Positions 15,944 to 24,499 of a stretch of DNA of 45,594 nucleotides are shown one piece after another (the stretch's first letter is position 1; each line of letters starts with the position of its first letter). A program made the position numbers and the translations under genes. The notes below the pieces were generated by a model. It was not told the origin of the DNA. It searched no databases and saw only the letters and a list, made by a program, of their open reading frames with translations. Origin of the DNA: Syntrophobacteraceae bacterium (GTDB lineage Bacteria; Desulfobacterota; Syntrophobacteria; Syntrophobacterales; Syntrophobacteraceae); assembly GCA_003165235.1 (NCBI GenBank), contig PLSV01000364.1, positions 24,356 to 69,949 of the forward strand, given 5' to 3'.

Positions 15944-16774
15944 TTATGCCGGTTTATTTTGCAGAGGCATGCGTATTAGGGCTGAAGTCGCCTCGCCGGT
16001 TCTTTCAAGGCTGACGCTAAACCCGTAGGGCAGAAGGAGCTGCCTTGCCGCATAGAGTCCAAATCCGAGATGTTGCACGGAGGAGACGCCTTGATTGTCA
16101 AGATTCTGCCATCTCGATTCGAACAGGTCGAAAAGGACGTCCGGGTGCAACTCTTCAGGCGGCCCGAAACCTGAATCGGTTATTCTGACCACTATCTCCC
16201 CGGCCTGCACGCAGGATTCAACGATCAATTCCTTTTTTGGAGCTTCCTTGAGGGCTGTGACGGCGTTCAGGAAAAGGTGGAATACGGCTGGAACGAAGTC
16301 CCTGCCGAGGGCCTTTATGTGGGGAAGGTTTTTTGCCAGGCGCAGTTCCGACTTAACCTGGTGCTTGAAGAACAGGTCGGACCGAAACACTTTCGCCATC
16401 CTTGCCAGAACAGCATTAATGTCTATTTCTGTTCCGCATCGTTCAATTTCATAAAGCTGCATGAATTCGCGCAAGTCTGCGGCCATATTGGATATTTGTT
16501 CGCGCATCTGAGTCAGTCGTTTTCGCTGTTTGCCCAGAAGATCGGACCATTTCTCGCTTTCATCGGCATGGCTGTTGAATAAGCGATCCTGAAAGTCAAC
16601 ACCGGATATCAGCATCTCTGTGAGCATGGTGAGGTTCTGAAGTGGTCCATTGGCGTTATGCACAAACCCCTGGACAAACTTGCCCGAGTAACTGGACCGG
16701 TCCTTTTCATGCAAAGCTCGGATGCATTGTTCGATAAGGGTTTGTTCACTCGTTGAGGGTTTTGAGGCTGGCAT
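15944..16774 (-). CDS. Sensor histidine kinase without obvious sensor domain
   Basis: A 276-residue cytosolic histidine kinase. The dimerisation and phosphoacceptor region is at residues 30-100 with FVHNANGPLQNLTMLTEM, His39 being the likely phosphorylated residue. The catalytic HATPase domain has the N box VFHLFLNAVTALKEAP, the G1 box ITDSGFGPPEELHPD and the G2 box LGFGLYAARQLLLPYG. No membrane segment or PAS/GAF domain is visible, so the signal must come from a partner. The two response regulators just upstream are obvious partners. It starts 36 bases after the HD-GYP gene on the same strand and is probably in one operon. Confidence 0.9.
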   Translation of the reverse strand: MPASKPSTSEQTLIEQCIRALHEKDRSSYSGKFVQGFVHNANGPLQNLTMLTEMLISGVDFQDRLFNSHADESEKWSDLLGKQRKRLTQMREQISNMAADLREFMQLYEIERCGTEIDINAVLARMAKVFRSDLFFKHQVKSELRLAKNLPHIKALGRDFVPAVFHLFLNAVTALKEAPKKELIVESCVQAGEIVVRITDSGFGPPEELHPDVLFDLFESRWQNLDNQGVSSVQHLGFGLYAARQLLLPYGFSVSLERTGEATSALIRMPLQNKPA

Positions 16775-16810
16775 GCTTTTCGTTCTTTTGCGATTATCAA
16801 ATAATGAACA

Positions 16811-18331
16811 TCATTTGGATTTGTCCTCGTCGGCCGAGAGCTTTTCCGCAACTTCGAGGAATGCGTCCAGTGCGGACGGATCAAACTGCTTGCAGCGGTT
16901 TTTCAACAGCTCGGCGAGGGCCTGGTCGCGCGACATGGCGTTGCGGTAGGCCCGTTTTGACGTCATTGCGTCAAAAGCGTCGGCGACACTCAATACTCTT
17001 GCAAGCAAAGGGATCTGTTCACCGGTCAGGCCGTCAGGGTAGCCGGCCCCGTCCCACCGTTCGTGATGATGTCTTATTATGGACCTTTCCTCGGGGCTCA
17101 GACCCAACTCCGACACGATCGAATCCCCAATCGAAGGGTGTTTTTTTACAGTTTCGTACTCATCGATGGACAGGGGTCCCGGTTTATTCAAAATACTGTC
17201 GCAAATCCCTATTTTGCCGATATCATGAAGATAGCCCACGGTCTCCAAGGTCTCGAGTTGAGCCCCCGAGCAGCCAAGGATTCGGGCTGCATCGGTCGCA
17301 TAACGGGTTACTCTCTCAGAATGTTTTCCGGTATACAGATCTTTGGCTTCCAGCGCATTAACGAGCGATTTCAATATTCCATAAAAGTTGCTCACCAGGC
17401 TTTCGTAAAGCGCCATATTCTCGACGGCCAAAGATGCCTTTGTGATGAGGAAATCGAGAAGCCGCGTTTCTTCTGACGGCCTCGATCGGCTGCCGTCGTT
17501 GTGGAAAGCCATCAGGAGGCCGAATGGCTCCCCACGGATGCGCATCGGCCAGCAGGAAAGGATACTGTCCGTTTGCGGCGCGTTTTTAAAAGAGCGTTGG
17601 ATTTCCTCGGGACCTATGACGGCATGAGTTGCGCAATTTCCAAGCAATTCCTGCCTCCTCTCCTCTGAGATCTCTATCCTTTGAGGCCAGGAATCACCGG
17701 GTTTCCATCCGCAGTTGGCCATACCCACAAGGCTGCTTCTGTCCTGGGGCGCCAGGAAAAAGCTTACCTTTTCGACCGATTCGAGTGAGGACGCAAGGTG
17801 GACGATTCGAGGATAAAGGTCCTCGCTCGAGTGGATTTCGTCTATCTCCTTTGAAATCTGAAACAGCCTGCTATGCTCGTCAACTCTGCTCTCGAGTTTG
17901 CGGTTTACCTGCTCGAGTTCCTTGCGCGCCTGGATTTCGAGCTGAAGGCTGAGATTTTGCAGAAGCAGTTGCCTTTCCTTCATGATGCGCTGCAGTGTGA
18001 GAGCTACATCCTGGAGTGTGAACGGTTTGGTGAGGAAATCCGAAGCCCCTTTGCGCATGGCCTCGATCGTGTGGTCCATTGTTGGAAAACCGCTCATCAT
18101 TACTACCGGAAGTCCGTGATCGTGCTCCTTTATTGCGGTCAGAAGCTGAAGCCCGTCCATGTCGGGCAGGCGCAGATCTACAAACGCACAATCGAATGCT
18201 TCTTCGTTGAGCACCTGAAAGGCTTCGACTCCAGTCAGGCAAACCCGCACTCGCTCGTGTTTCAGACGCAGCAGGCGTTCCTGCAGAAGCTCACCGAGCA
18301 TTACATCGTCTTCCACAATCAAAATTTTCAT
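16811..18331 (-). CDS. Response regulator with REC, GAF-like and HD-GYP domains
   Basis: A 506-residue regulator. REC domain: residues 1-120, with phospho-acceptor Asp52 (FVDLRLPDMDG) and the KPF Lys near 102. A coiled-coil linker (120-160) leads to a GAF-like domain (about 165-320). The HD-GYP domain (about 325-500) has YLHDIGKIGICDSILNKPG, HHHERWDGAGYPDGL and DAFDAMTSKRAYR. HD and GYP signatures are complete, so c-di-GMP hydrolysis is expected. Its start overlaps the previous gene by four bases (ATGA). With FlaG and the MshEN ATPase in the window, control of motility or surface attachment is likely (inference). Confidence 0.93.
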   Translation of the reverse strand: MKILIVEDDVMLGELLQERLLRLKHERVRVCLTGVEAFQVLNEEAFDCAFVDLRLPDMDGLQLLTAIKEHDHGLPVVMMSGFPTMDHTIEAMRKGASDFLTKPFTLQDVALTLQRIMKERQLLLQNLSLQLEIQARKELEQVNRKLESRVDEHSRLFQISKEIDEIHSSEDLYPRIVHLASSLESVEKVSFFLAPQDRSSLVGMANCGWKPGDSWPQRIEISEERRQELLGNCATHAVIGPEEIQRSFKNAPQTDSILSCWPMRIRGEPFGLLMAFHNDGSRSRPSEETRLLDFLITKASLAVENMALYESLVSNFYGILKSLVNALEAKDLYTGKHSERVTRYATDAARILGCSGAQLETLETVGYLHDIGKIGICDSILNKPGPLSIDEYETVKKHPSIGDSIVSELGLSPEERSIIRHHHERWDGAGYPDGLTGEQIPLLARVLSVADAFDAMTSKRAYRNAMSRDQALAELLKNRCKQFDPSALDAFLEVAEKLSADEDKSK

Positions 18332-19032
18332 AACCTGCCGGACTCTATCCTGGTAATAATGAGCTGCTTGAGTTTGTGCAGTTCTGAATCTGAAATTACT
18401 CCGTCGCGCTTGAGACCCTTGAGCGCTTCGAGGGCTACAATGGCCCGATTCGGATTTCCCTGCGGTTTTTCCAGAAAAGCATCGGGCCGAAATGCCGATA
18501 GACCGGCCAGCAGAGGTCCTTTTATCAGATTGCCCGAGCTGTCGTAAACCTTGGATCCCGAATAGTGTTTTCCTTCAAGAGAACAGATCTTCCTGTGCAG
18601 ATTTTCTATTTGCAGAAGCAGCGACGCCCTCTCCTTATAGCTCCTGACCCGGTCGACGGCGTTTCGGATCGTTACAGCCACCTGCTCCACCATGAAAGGC
18701 TTCTGTATATAGTCGTAAGCTCCAAGCCTCAGGGCCTGTATGGCCGACTCCAGACTTCCGAATCCGGTTATCAGAATGCTCAGAATGTGGGGATAGAGCG
18801 CTCTAACCTGTCTTAACAGGGTCAAACCATCCATCCGTGGCATGTTCAGGTCCGAGATAAGGATATCGAAATCGCCGAGCGACAACTGTTCGAGAGCGGC
18901 CAGGCCGTCGGGGGAAAGCTCAACTGCCGCTCCGGCTTCTTCGACCGTTTCGGCTAGAATCTCGAGGAATATCTCATCGTCATCGGCCACCAGGACCCGT
19001 ACGGCCGTGTCGGATTTTGGCGTCGTCTTCAT
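18328..19032 (-). CDS. Response regulator (REC) with SHOCT-like C-terminal tail
   Basis: This 234-residue protein has a REC domain at residues 10-130, with the acidic cluster ADDDE at 16-20, Asp61 in LISDLNMPRMDG and the KPF Lys near 111. A helical linker follows (about 135-155). The end, ALKGLKRDGVISDSELHKLK, has the pattern of a SHOCT-like oligomerisation helix pair. There is no DNA-binding or enzymatic output domain. It may act as a phosphate sink or an adaptor for the REC-HD-GYP protein it overlaps by four bases. No strong ribosome binding site is visible before the ATG, which suggests coupling to flaG 22 bases upstream. Confidence 0.88.
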   Translation of the reverse strand: MKTTPKSDTAVRVLVADDDEIFLEILAETVEEAGAAVELSPDGLAALEQLSLGDFDILISDLNMPRMDGLTLLRQVRALYPHILSILITGFGSLESAIQALRLGAYDYIQKPFMVEQVAVTIRNAVDRVRSYKERASLLLQIENLHRKICSLEGKHYSGSKVYDSSGNLIKGPLLAGLSAFRPDAFLEKPQGNPNRAIVALEALKGLKRDGVISDSELHKLKQLIITRIESGRL

Positions 19033-19054
19033 TGTTTTAATCTACCATAAGGTC

Positions 19055-19450
19055 CTAAGCGTTGCCATCAAATAGAATGCCCCTGAGCTTTTCGATCTTG
19101 TCGCGAAAGCGGGAAATCTTTTCGGGCGGTATCCGGCGGATCGCCTTGCCCGTCTTGCTGTCCAGGACCTCGACTACGGTCCTGCCTTCCGCGCCCGCGA
19201 TGAAGTTGAGCTCGATGCCCATGTTCTCCTTGAGGAAAGATTGTAACTGCTGGACGACTTCAGCGGAAAATTCCGGGGAAGGCGCCGGAAAGTTGGCGCC
19301 GCTGCTTGCTCCAAAATCCCCGGCTTTTGTGGCGCTGCCGCCTTCGGTCCTGGTGACGGGGGGCACTGGCTGGACCTCTTTGAGCTGGGTCTCCGGGGCG
19401 ACCCTTGCCACACTTGCGACCGGCTGTATCTCTCCCGTTGTTGAACTCAT
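19055..19450 (-). CDS. flaG: FlaG family flagellar protein
   Basis: The C-terminal half (about residues 60-131) is the FlaG domain: IELNFIAGAEGRTVVEVLDS, then KTGKAIRRIPPEKISRFRDK. FlaG proteins affect flagellar filament length. The N-terminal half is Pro/Ala/Ser-rich and low in complexity. The frame is open to GTG 19462, but GTGGAG lies six bases before ATG 19450 (MSSTTGEIQ), which I take as the start, giving 131 residues. No flagellin or FliD gene is in the window, so it is separated from the main flagellar cluster or at its edge. Confidence 0.88.
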   Translation of the reverse strand: MSSTTGEIQPVASVARVAPETQLKEVQPVPPVTRTEGGSATKAGDFGASSGANFPAPSPEFSAEVVQQLQSFLKENMGIELNFIAGAEGRTVVEVLDSKTGKAIRRIPPEKISRFRDKIEKLRGILFDGNA

Positions 19451-19511
19451 CGCTGTCTCCACTGAACCCTGGTGTCTATTGTTGTACTATGGCCGGAGAC
19501 CCTGTTGCTTC

Positions 19512-20177
19512 CTACTGCTCTTGCACGAGCGGTTTAAGCAGGTATTCGGCGAAACGTAGGGCTAGACAATCGGTCATCACGCGGCGCCTCTGGGCGGGCT
19601 CGCCCGTGATGGTGTTCCAAGTAAGATCGATATCGTAACCCGGTTCGGACAGCGCGGTCTGTTTGATGTCCCAGAGCACTTGACCCGTGCGCGCATCCAG
19701 TATACGGGTGCGTACTACAAGCTCTGTAGGCATAGCTCCACTCCCGTCCATCATATAGATGAGCGATGGGCGCATTGCGAGTGTGCATCCCTCGTTTCTG
19801 GCGCGCCATAATGCTTCCGAATCGGACTTGACCTCAGAAGCCATGGTCCTGATCTCCCGAAAAGGGCCCTTTTGGACAAGCCTGGTCTGATAAGCGGTCG
19901 TCAGATAATCCGAGGCTGCGGCTATCTCAGGGGGTGAGGTGAAGGGGAATAGGCAAACACTATCCATCGAGTGTTGTTCGATTGAGGCGCGGACAAACAC
20001 TTCCATGCTTGCATTGACCGGCCGGTTCGAGGTGGCCTTCAGCCGTGTCGCAATGCAGCCGCCGTTGCCGCAAATCGCCAGGATAAGGGCAATTGCTCCC
20101 AGCAGCCGTAAGGGAAGAACGGAAGTCTTGACCCTTCTTCGTTCGGAAGCATATTGCCTGAAGTTTTCAGAATCCAT
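19512..20177 (-). CDS. Probable outer-membrane or periplasmic lipoprotein, unknown function
   Basis: A 221-residue protein with a charged N-terminus, a hydrophobic segment at about 24-38 and Cys near residue 41 (GNGGC), which is an imperfect lipobox. The mature part contains VFVRASIEQHSMDSVCLFPF, then RTRILDARTGQVLWDIKQTA. The last phrase is characteristic of CsgG/GNA1162-like envelope lipoproteins, in which stored peptide arguments are compared to a bound ligand or polymer, but the match is too loose to name a family. It heads the minus-strand operon with flaG, so a flagellar or envelope link is possible. ATG 20177 is the first in frame and has no clear ribosome binding site. Confidence 0.65.
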   Translation of the reverse strand: MDSENFRQYASERRRVKTSVLPLRLLGAIALILAICGNGGCIATRLKATSNRPVNASMEVFVRASIEQHSMDSVCLFPFTSPPEIAAASDYLTTAYQTRLVQKGPFREIRTMASEVKSDSEALWRARNEGCTLAMRPSLIYMMDGSGAMPTELVVRTRILDARTGQVLWDIKQTALSEPGYDIDLTWNTITGEPAQRRRVMTDCLALRFAEYLLKPLVQEQ

Positions 20178-20562
20178 GTAAATACGATCTCCCCATTTTG
20201 GAGTGGAACATCACGGTCATTGTCCGGCCAGGTTTCCGGACTTGCCGAATTTTTGCAAAAAGCTGCCCTCAGCAAGTTCGCCGCCAATAGATGAATCGGA
20301 TATACCCTAAAAACTCTTTAATGGAAAATGGTCAAACAAGATAATTCTAAGATGTCCATTGAATGCCTTTTGCCTCATTTTCCCGCAGAGATGGCTGGTT
20401 TTACCGTGGCATACCCTCAAAATATCGGCTAAGCTGAAGGTTGAGGCGCACCGAAGGCGTTGAAGCATTCAAGCCTTAGCCTGTTCACGCCTTAGCCTGT
20501 TCACGGCAATGCCGTTTTCATGCCGGTGTTGCGGCTGCCGTTTTTGGAGGAAGTGCAGAGAT
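20178..20562. other. Divergent intergenic region between lipoprotein operon and Ser/Thr kinase
   Basis: Nothing coding is seen in these 385 bases. They hold a six-pair hairpin (GTCCGG...CCGGAC, 20222-20241), an A/T-rich stretch at about 20290-20360 and a tandem pair of 16-base repeats at 20473-20504. Promoters for both divergent genes should lie here, but no pair of -35/-10 boxes stands out. Confidence 0.5.
20473..20504 (+). repeat. Two perfect tandem copies of a 16-bp unit
   Basis: GCCTTAGCCTGTTCAC occurs twice head to tail (20473-20488 and 20489-20504), ending about 60 bases before the kinase start. It could be a slippage product or a doubled regulator site; no family is recognised. Confidence 0.6.
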
Positions 20563-21555
20563 ATGCCGGAAATAGGATCGATTTTTGAAAACAGATACAA
20601 GATACTCCTTGCCTTAGGCCGTGGAGGATTCGCAAACGTTTTCCTGGCCGAAGACTTTCAAACCGGTGAAAAGGTCGTGATTAAAATTCCTTATCCTGAT
20701 CAAATGGAAGATTTGGCTGTTCGTGAACGTTTCAGACGGGAAATGGAGATCGGCAAGTTATTGAACCACCCCGACGTACCGGTGGCCCTGGCGCTTTCAG
20801 AAGGAAATCCCCCTTATTTGGTTTCGAGATATGTCGAGGGCAGGTCTTTGGCAAAACTTCTCAATGATAAGGGAAGGTTCCCGGTCGATCAGGCCATAGA
20901 GATGGTGGCGAATCTGCTCGATACGCTGCACTACTGCCATCGGAAAGGCGTGTATCATCGTGATTTGAAACCGGAGAATTTGTTGTTTGCCCAAGATGGC
21001 CGTTTGAAAATCGTCGACTTCGGCATAGCCCTTATGGAAGGCGCTCCGCGGGTGACATGGCGGGGTTTTTCAGGTCTTATGGGTACCCCCGAGTACATGT
21101 CGCCCGAACAAATCAGGGGAGAGCGCGGCGGCGGCGCGAGCGATATTTACGCCATCGGCTGTCTGACCTATCAACTGCTGTCCGGATCTCCTCCGTTCAC
21201 CTGTGACAGTCCTTTGGCCGTTATGAACCAACATATGACAAAAGTTCCTGAGCCCCTGCCGCTGATACTGCCGGATTTGCATCCTGGAATCTGGGCTGCG
21301 ATCCGCAAAGCGCTGAGGCGGCGGAAGCAGGAACGCTATGATTCCGCCCAAGAGATGGCTAATGACTTGCGCCACCCTGAAAACGCGGACCTGAGATGGA
21401 TCGATGAACCTGATCCTCCGTTGGTTATGACTGCTCTTCCCACCGAGCAGAATGTCCCTCTTCCCACCAAGCGAAACACCCTGCAGGTGATCGTCGTCAT
21501 CACATCGGTCATCATCCTCGTTATGCTGTTATTCGTGCTTCTAAAGAAACATTAA
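20563..21555 (+). CDS. Membrane-anchored Ser/Thr protein kinase (Hanks type)
   Basis: From ATG 20563 (MPEIGSIFENRYKILLALGR) the protein has 330 residues. The kinase domain (about 10-270) is complete: P-loop LGRGGFANVF, Lys41 (VVIK), catalytic HRDLKPENLLF (Asp134), DFG at 152-154 and GTPEYMSPEQ. The linker to the C-terminus is short and the last 25 residues are one membrane helix ending LLKKH, so the kinase faces the cytosol as a tail-anchored protein; no sensor domain (such as PASTA) is present. The frame continues upstream to 20509, but GGAGG lies upstream of ATG 20563. It converges on a PP2C phosphatase, the expected antagonist. Confidence 0.93.
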   Translation: MPEIGSIFENRYKILLALGRGGFANVFLAEDFQTGEKVVIKIPYPDQMEDLAVRERFRREMEIGKLLNHPDVPVALALSEGNPPYLVSRYVEGRSLAKLLNDKGRFPVDQAIEMVANLLDTLHYCHRKGVYHRDLKPENLLFAQDGRLKIVDFGIALMEGAPRVTWRGFSGLMGTPEYMSPEQIRGERGGGASDIYAIGCLTYQLLSGSPPFTCDSPLAVMNQHMTKVPEPLPLILPDLHPGIWAAIRKALRRRKQERYDSAQEMANDLRHPENADLRWIDEPDPPLVMTALPTEQNVPLPTKRNTLQVIVVITSVIILVMLLFVLLKKH

Positions 21556-21568
21556 ACGGCGCTTTCGC

Positions 21569-21588
21569 CGGTTTGAGACCCGAAACCG
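21569..21588. terminator. Hairpin between convergent kinase and phosphatase genes
   Basis: CGGTTT, eight bases, AAACCG form a six-pair stem in the 51-base gap between the two convergent genes. A second short stem (GGCG-CTTT-CGCC) lies just before it. No T run follows, so this is only a weak candidate for a shared end. Confidence 0.35.
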
Positions 21589-21606
21589 ATTGCTTCAATT
21601 ACCGTG

Positions 21607-22404
21607 TCAACAGGGAACCCTGTTCACTTTAACCGTCAGGATGGTCATGTTGTCACAGCCGCCGCGTCTGTTGAGTTCGGCTATCAATTGGGCCAGTCCC
21701 TCTCGAGAAGGACCCTTTTCAAGGAGAAACGCCTTGAGCTCTTCGGCTGCCGCATGTTCTAAAATCCCATCGGTTATCAGACAGAACAGGTCTCCCGGTT
21801 GCAGGGTCCCGGAGCTGAAATCCGGCACTGACAAGGGGCCTTCGCCAACCGCCCTCAGGAGGATATTTCTATCGGGGTGGCTGCGCGCATCCTCTGCCGT
21901 TATCAATCCCAGCCGCAGGAGTTTCCCCACGAGGTTATGATCCTTAGTCAATTGTATGATGGAACCATTGCGCAAAAGCAATATCTTGGAGTCGCCGACG
22001 TGTGTGATAAAGAAATGGTTTTGCATCACCAGGAGGGTCGTCAATGTGCATTTCATATTGCGCGCGGAGGAGTGTGAGACCGATAAATCATAGACATGCA
22101 ACGCCGTACAGTGGAATGCGTCTTTTAACCTCTCCGGCGCTCTATCGGAATGACGGCTGAAGTAGTATTCCTGGAGCAGAACATTGACAGCCTCCGCACT
22201 GGCGGCTTCTCCGGCAGCGCTTCCGCCTACGCCGTCCGAAACGGCGAACAGGCTGCCCCTTTTTTCTTTCAGCCCGACATCGGCGGGTATGTAATAGCCG
22301 AAATAATCCTCGTTATTGAGGCGAACACTGCCCTTGTCGGAAAGTCCGTATGCCTCCAAACTCTCAGGCGTGTAATGCTCTCCGGGTTTCGAGCCGCCCA
22401 TCAC
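21607..22404 (-). CDS. PP2C-family Ser/Thr protein phosphatase
   Basis: A 265-residue soluble metal-dependent phosphatase. The motifs of the family are present in order: RLNNEDYF (residues 29-35), FAVSDGVGG with Asp57, CTLTTLLV, HVGDSK, LTKDHN, LITDG and GGCDNMT near the end. It should remove phosphate from Ser/Thr of proteins modified by the kinase encoded convergently at 20563. Kinase and phosphatase genes in such pairs usually act on shared targets. Its 3' end carries a perfect 16-base inverted repeat (AACAGGG-AA-CCCTGTT, 21609-21624). Confidence 0.93.
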   Translation of the reverse strand: MMGGSKPGEHYTPESLEAYGLSDKGSVRLNNEDYFGYYIPADVGLKEKRGSLFAVSDGVGGSAAGEAASAEAVNVLLQEYYFSRHSDRAPERLKDAFHCTALHVYDLSVSHSSARNMKCTLTTLLVMQNHFFITHVGDSKILLLRNGSIIQLTKDHNLVGKLLRLGLITAEDARSHPDRNILLRAVGEGPLSVPDFSSGTLQPGDLFCLITDGILEHAAAEELKAFLLEKGPSREGLAQLIAELNRRGGCDNMTILTVKVNRVPC

Positions 22405-22501
22405 AACGCCTCCAAGGTCAAATCAAACCTTTCCATAATTCTCAGTTGTCTCGCGCGAAAGATTTAGTGCCCCCGCACATCGCGGGTTCGCAATCCCCGA
22501 A

Positions 22502-22951
22502 CTACCCCTTTACGATGAGAACCGGGCACTTGGCCAAATGCACGACATGGTGGCTGACGCTTCCGGCAAACACGCTTTTGACTTCGCCTGCGCTGTGCGA
22601 GCCCATCACTATCAGGTCGTAGCCTCCTTTTTCGGCGTAATCGCAGATTTCCTCAGCCGGGGCGCCGACCACCAAATCGGTATCCGTCACGAATCCGGCA
22701 TCGCCGAAGACCTTTTCAGTTTGGCTCAGGAAGCGTTCCTCGGCCTCGCAGATGCGCCTCTTCACCTCTTCGCTAAACGGGACTTCAACCTCGGTCCACC
22801 GGTAAACCCGATAAGTGTGCTCGGGCTTCCGGCGAACATGGAGAATGGTCAGCAGCGCCGACGAATTCATTTTGAGCAGATCGCGTGCGTACTGAGCCGC
22901 TGCAAAAGAACAGGGAGACCCATCCGTCGGCATCAATATTTTCGTAAACAT
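22502..22951 (-). CDS. Universal stress protein (UspA family)
   Basis: From ATG 22951 (MFTKILMPTDGSPCSFAAAQ) the protein has 149 residues, the usual single-domain size. The fold is marked by the N-terminal ILMPTDGS and the C-terminal VMGSHSAGEVKSVFAGSVS region followed by CPVLIVKG. The ATP-binding motif G-2X-G-9X-GS has Ser in place of the second Gly, so nucleotide binding may be changed. The open frame extends upstream to 23071 and into the next gene, but those residues are not family-like. It lies downstream of the permease on the same strand and may belong to that transcript. Confidence 0.85.
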   Translation of the reverse strand: MFTKILMPTDGSPCSFAAAQYARDLLKMNSSALLTILHVRRKPEHTYRVYRWTEVEVPFSEEVKRRICEAEERFLSQTEKVFGDAGFVTDTDLVVGAPAEEICDYAEKGGYDLIVMGSHSAGEVKSVFAGSVSHHVVHLAKCPVLIVKG

Positions 22952-23039
22952 AAGCGTCTCGCTGTTTAACTGCGGCTCAAGCCGCACGCGATTCTCCACC
23001 CATGGCGTTAACGTTTTCAGCGAACTCCAGCCTTGGCTT

Positions 23040-24443
23040 CTATGCCACCTGTTCGATCCGCTTGTCCTCAAACCTGGTCCGATACAGATACAGTGGAATA
23101 TACGACAGCATGATCAGCCAGCCAAGGCCATAATATTGCCAACCCCAGAGCGGGCCGCCCCAAACCCATACAACGAAGAATAAGAAAGCGAGGAGCAGGG
23201 CGATGTATTTAAAGAACTCGGGCAGCCTGAAAGGCCGTTCGTATTCAGGATGATCCTGACGCAGCAGGAAGTAGCCGATCAAGACGGGTACGAACGAGAC
23301 TACGTACCCGACGTTGGAAGCTACCATAATGAAGGCGGGCGTTTCGATGGCCATCAGAAAGATGTTCAAAATGACGTTTACGGCCATGGAGAAATCGGGA
23401 ACGTTGTGCTTGTTGACGTGCGCAAAGATTCGCGGGGTCTGGCCGTCCAGGGACATCTGATATAGAGAGCGGGCGCTGCCCATGATGGCGTTAAGGGCCG
23501 ACAGGAGCAGGGCCGCCAGCAGCATGACCGTCACCACCCAGACGCCGGCTGGGCCGAATATGGGATTGACGAAATCGACAAACATGGCGTACGGGTCCTG
23601 GGCTATCGTCTTGGCGCCCAAAACCAGCAGGAAAGACAAGGGGACCATAGTATAAATGAAGACGCCAAGGGCGCCCTCGAGGATCATTGCAATAGGAGCA
23701 TCCCTCTTGGGATTCTTGCATTCTGCGATGTAGCATGCCGCCGCTTCCATGGCGATTGAATTCCACGTCGTCAGAAAGGCGTACTGCATGAAGAGCATTA
23801 TGCCTACCGTGGACCACATGGAATCTCCCAGCACGTTGACCGGGATGACGTTATCCCAGTTGAGCAGTGCGGGTTTGAAAAGAAATGGGGCAACGGCAAG
23901 AATTACGAGGGGAAAAATACAGAGTCCGGCGAGAACGACCGAGAACACGGCCCCGGGCCTGATTCCCATGTAAGCGATGATATAAAGCCCAACCGTTAAG
24001 ATCGTCCCGAGCAAAATGGGATTGAATTCATACCCGAAGGGTTTTGCCAGGGCATTTACGTATGTAACGACCAGCAGCATGTTTACGGCGATGACGGGAT
24101 TCCACCCCAGCCAGTATGCCCATGCGGTGCCTCCATTGATGTGTTTAGCGGCCCTGGGCCACTTCAAAAACCCCATGTAGGCGTAGCCGGGAGGGCCGCC
24201 GGTCCTGTCGGGAAACATGGCGGCCAGTTCTGCCAGAAAAAGGCAGAGGAAAAAACCGGCAATGGTGGTAATGATGAAATTTGGGATTGCAGCCGAGCCC
24301 AATCCTGCCAAAACCGGGCCGGTAACCCCGGTCACCAGGATGGTCCCTGCCAGACCGATCACAAATGCTCCCTTCCAGTCGATGTGCCGATTCAACTGTG
24401 CGGTATGATAGGTAAACTTACCTTCTGCGTTCAACAGACTCAT
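23040..24443 (-). CDS. APC superfamily amino acid/amine permease
   Basis: A 467-residue inner-membrane transporter with about twelve hydrophobic segments. Family signs are GLAGTILVTGVTGPVLAGLG in the first helix region, MFPDRTGGPPGYAYMGF, AYWLGWNPV, MEAAACYIAECKNPKRDAPI and ALNAIMGSARSLYQMSLDGQ. I start it at ATG 24443 (MSLLNAEGKFTYH) because AAGGAGG lies seven to eight bases upstream; upstream residues to 24566 are not transporter-like. It is 56 bases downstream of the GmaS-like gene on the same strand. The cargo is unknown; the pathway next door suggests glutamate, an N-methylated amino acid or an amine. Confidence 0.88.
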   Translation of the reverse strand: MSLLNAEGKFTYHTAQLNRHIDWKGAFVIGLAGTILVTGVTGPVLAGLGSAAIPNFIITTIAGFFLCLFLAELAAMFPDRTGGPPGYAYMGFLKWPRAAKHINGGTAWAYWLGWNPVIAVNMLLVVTYVNALAKPFGYEFNPILLGTILTVGLYIIAYMGIRPGAVFSVVLAGLCIFPLVILAVAPFLFKPALLNWDNVIPVNVLGDSMWSTVGIMLFMQYAFLTTWNSIAMEAAACYIAECKNPKRDAPIAMILEGALGVFIYTMVPLSFLLVLGAKTIAQDPYAMFVDFVNPIFGPAGVWVVTVMLLAALLLSALNAIMGSARSLYQMSLDGQTPRIFAHVNKHNVPDFSMAVNVILNIFLMAIETPAFIMVASNVGYVVSFVPVLIGYFLLRQDHPEYERPFRLPEFFKYIALLLAFLFFVVWVWGGPLWGWQYYGLGWLIMLSYIPLYLYRTRFEDKRIEQVA

Positions 24444-24499
24444 TTTCTTACCTCCTTCGCAAAAGCATTTCCTGCGTTGCACATTTCCGGCACAATCGC

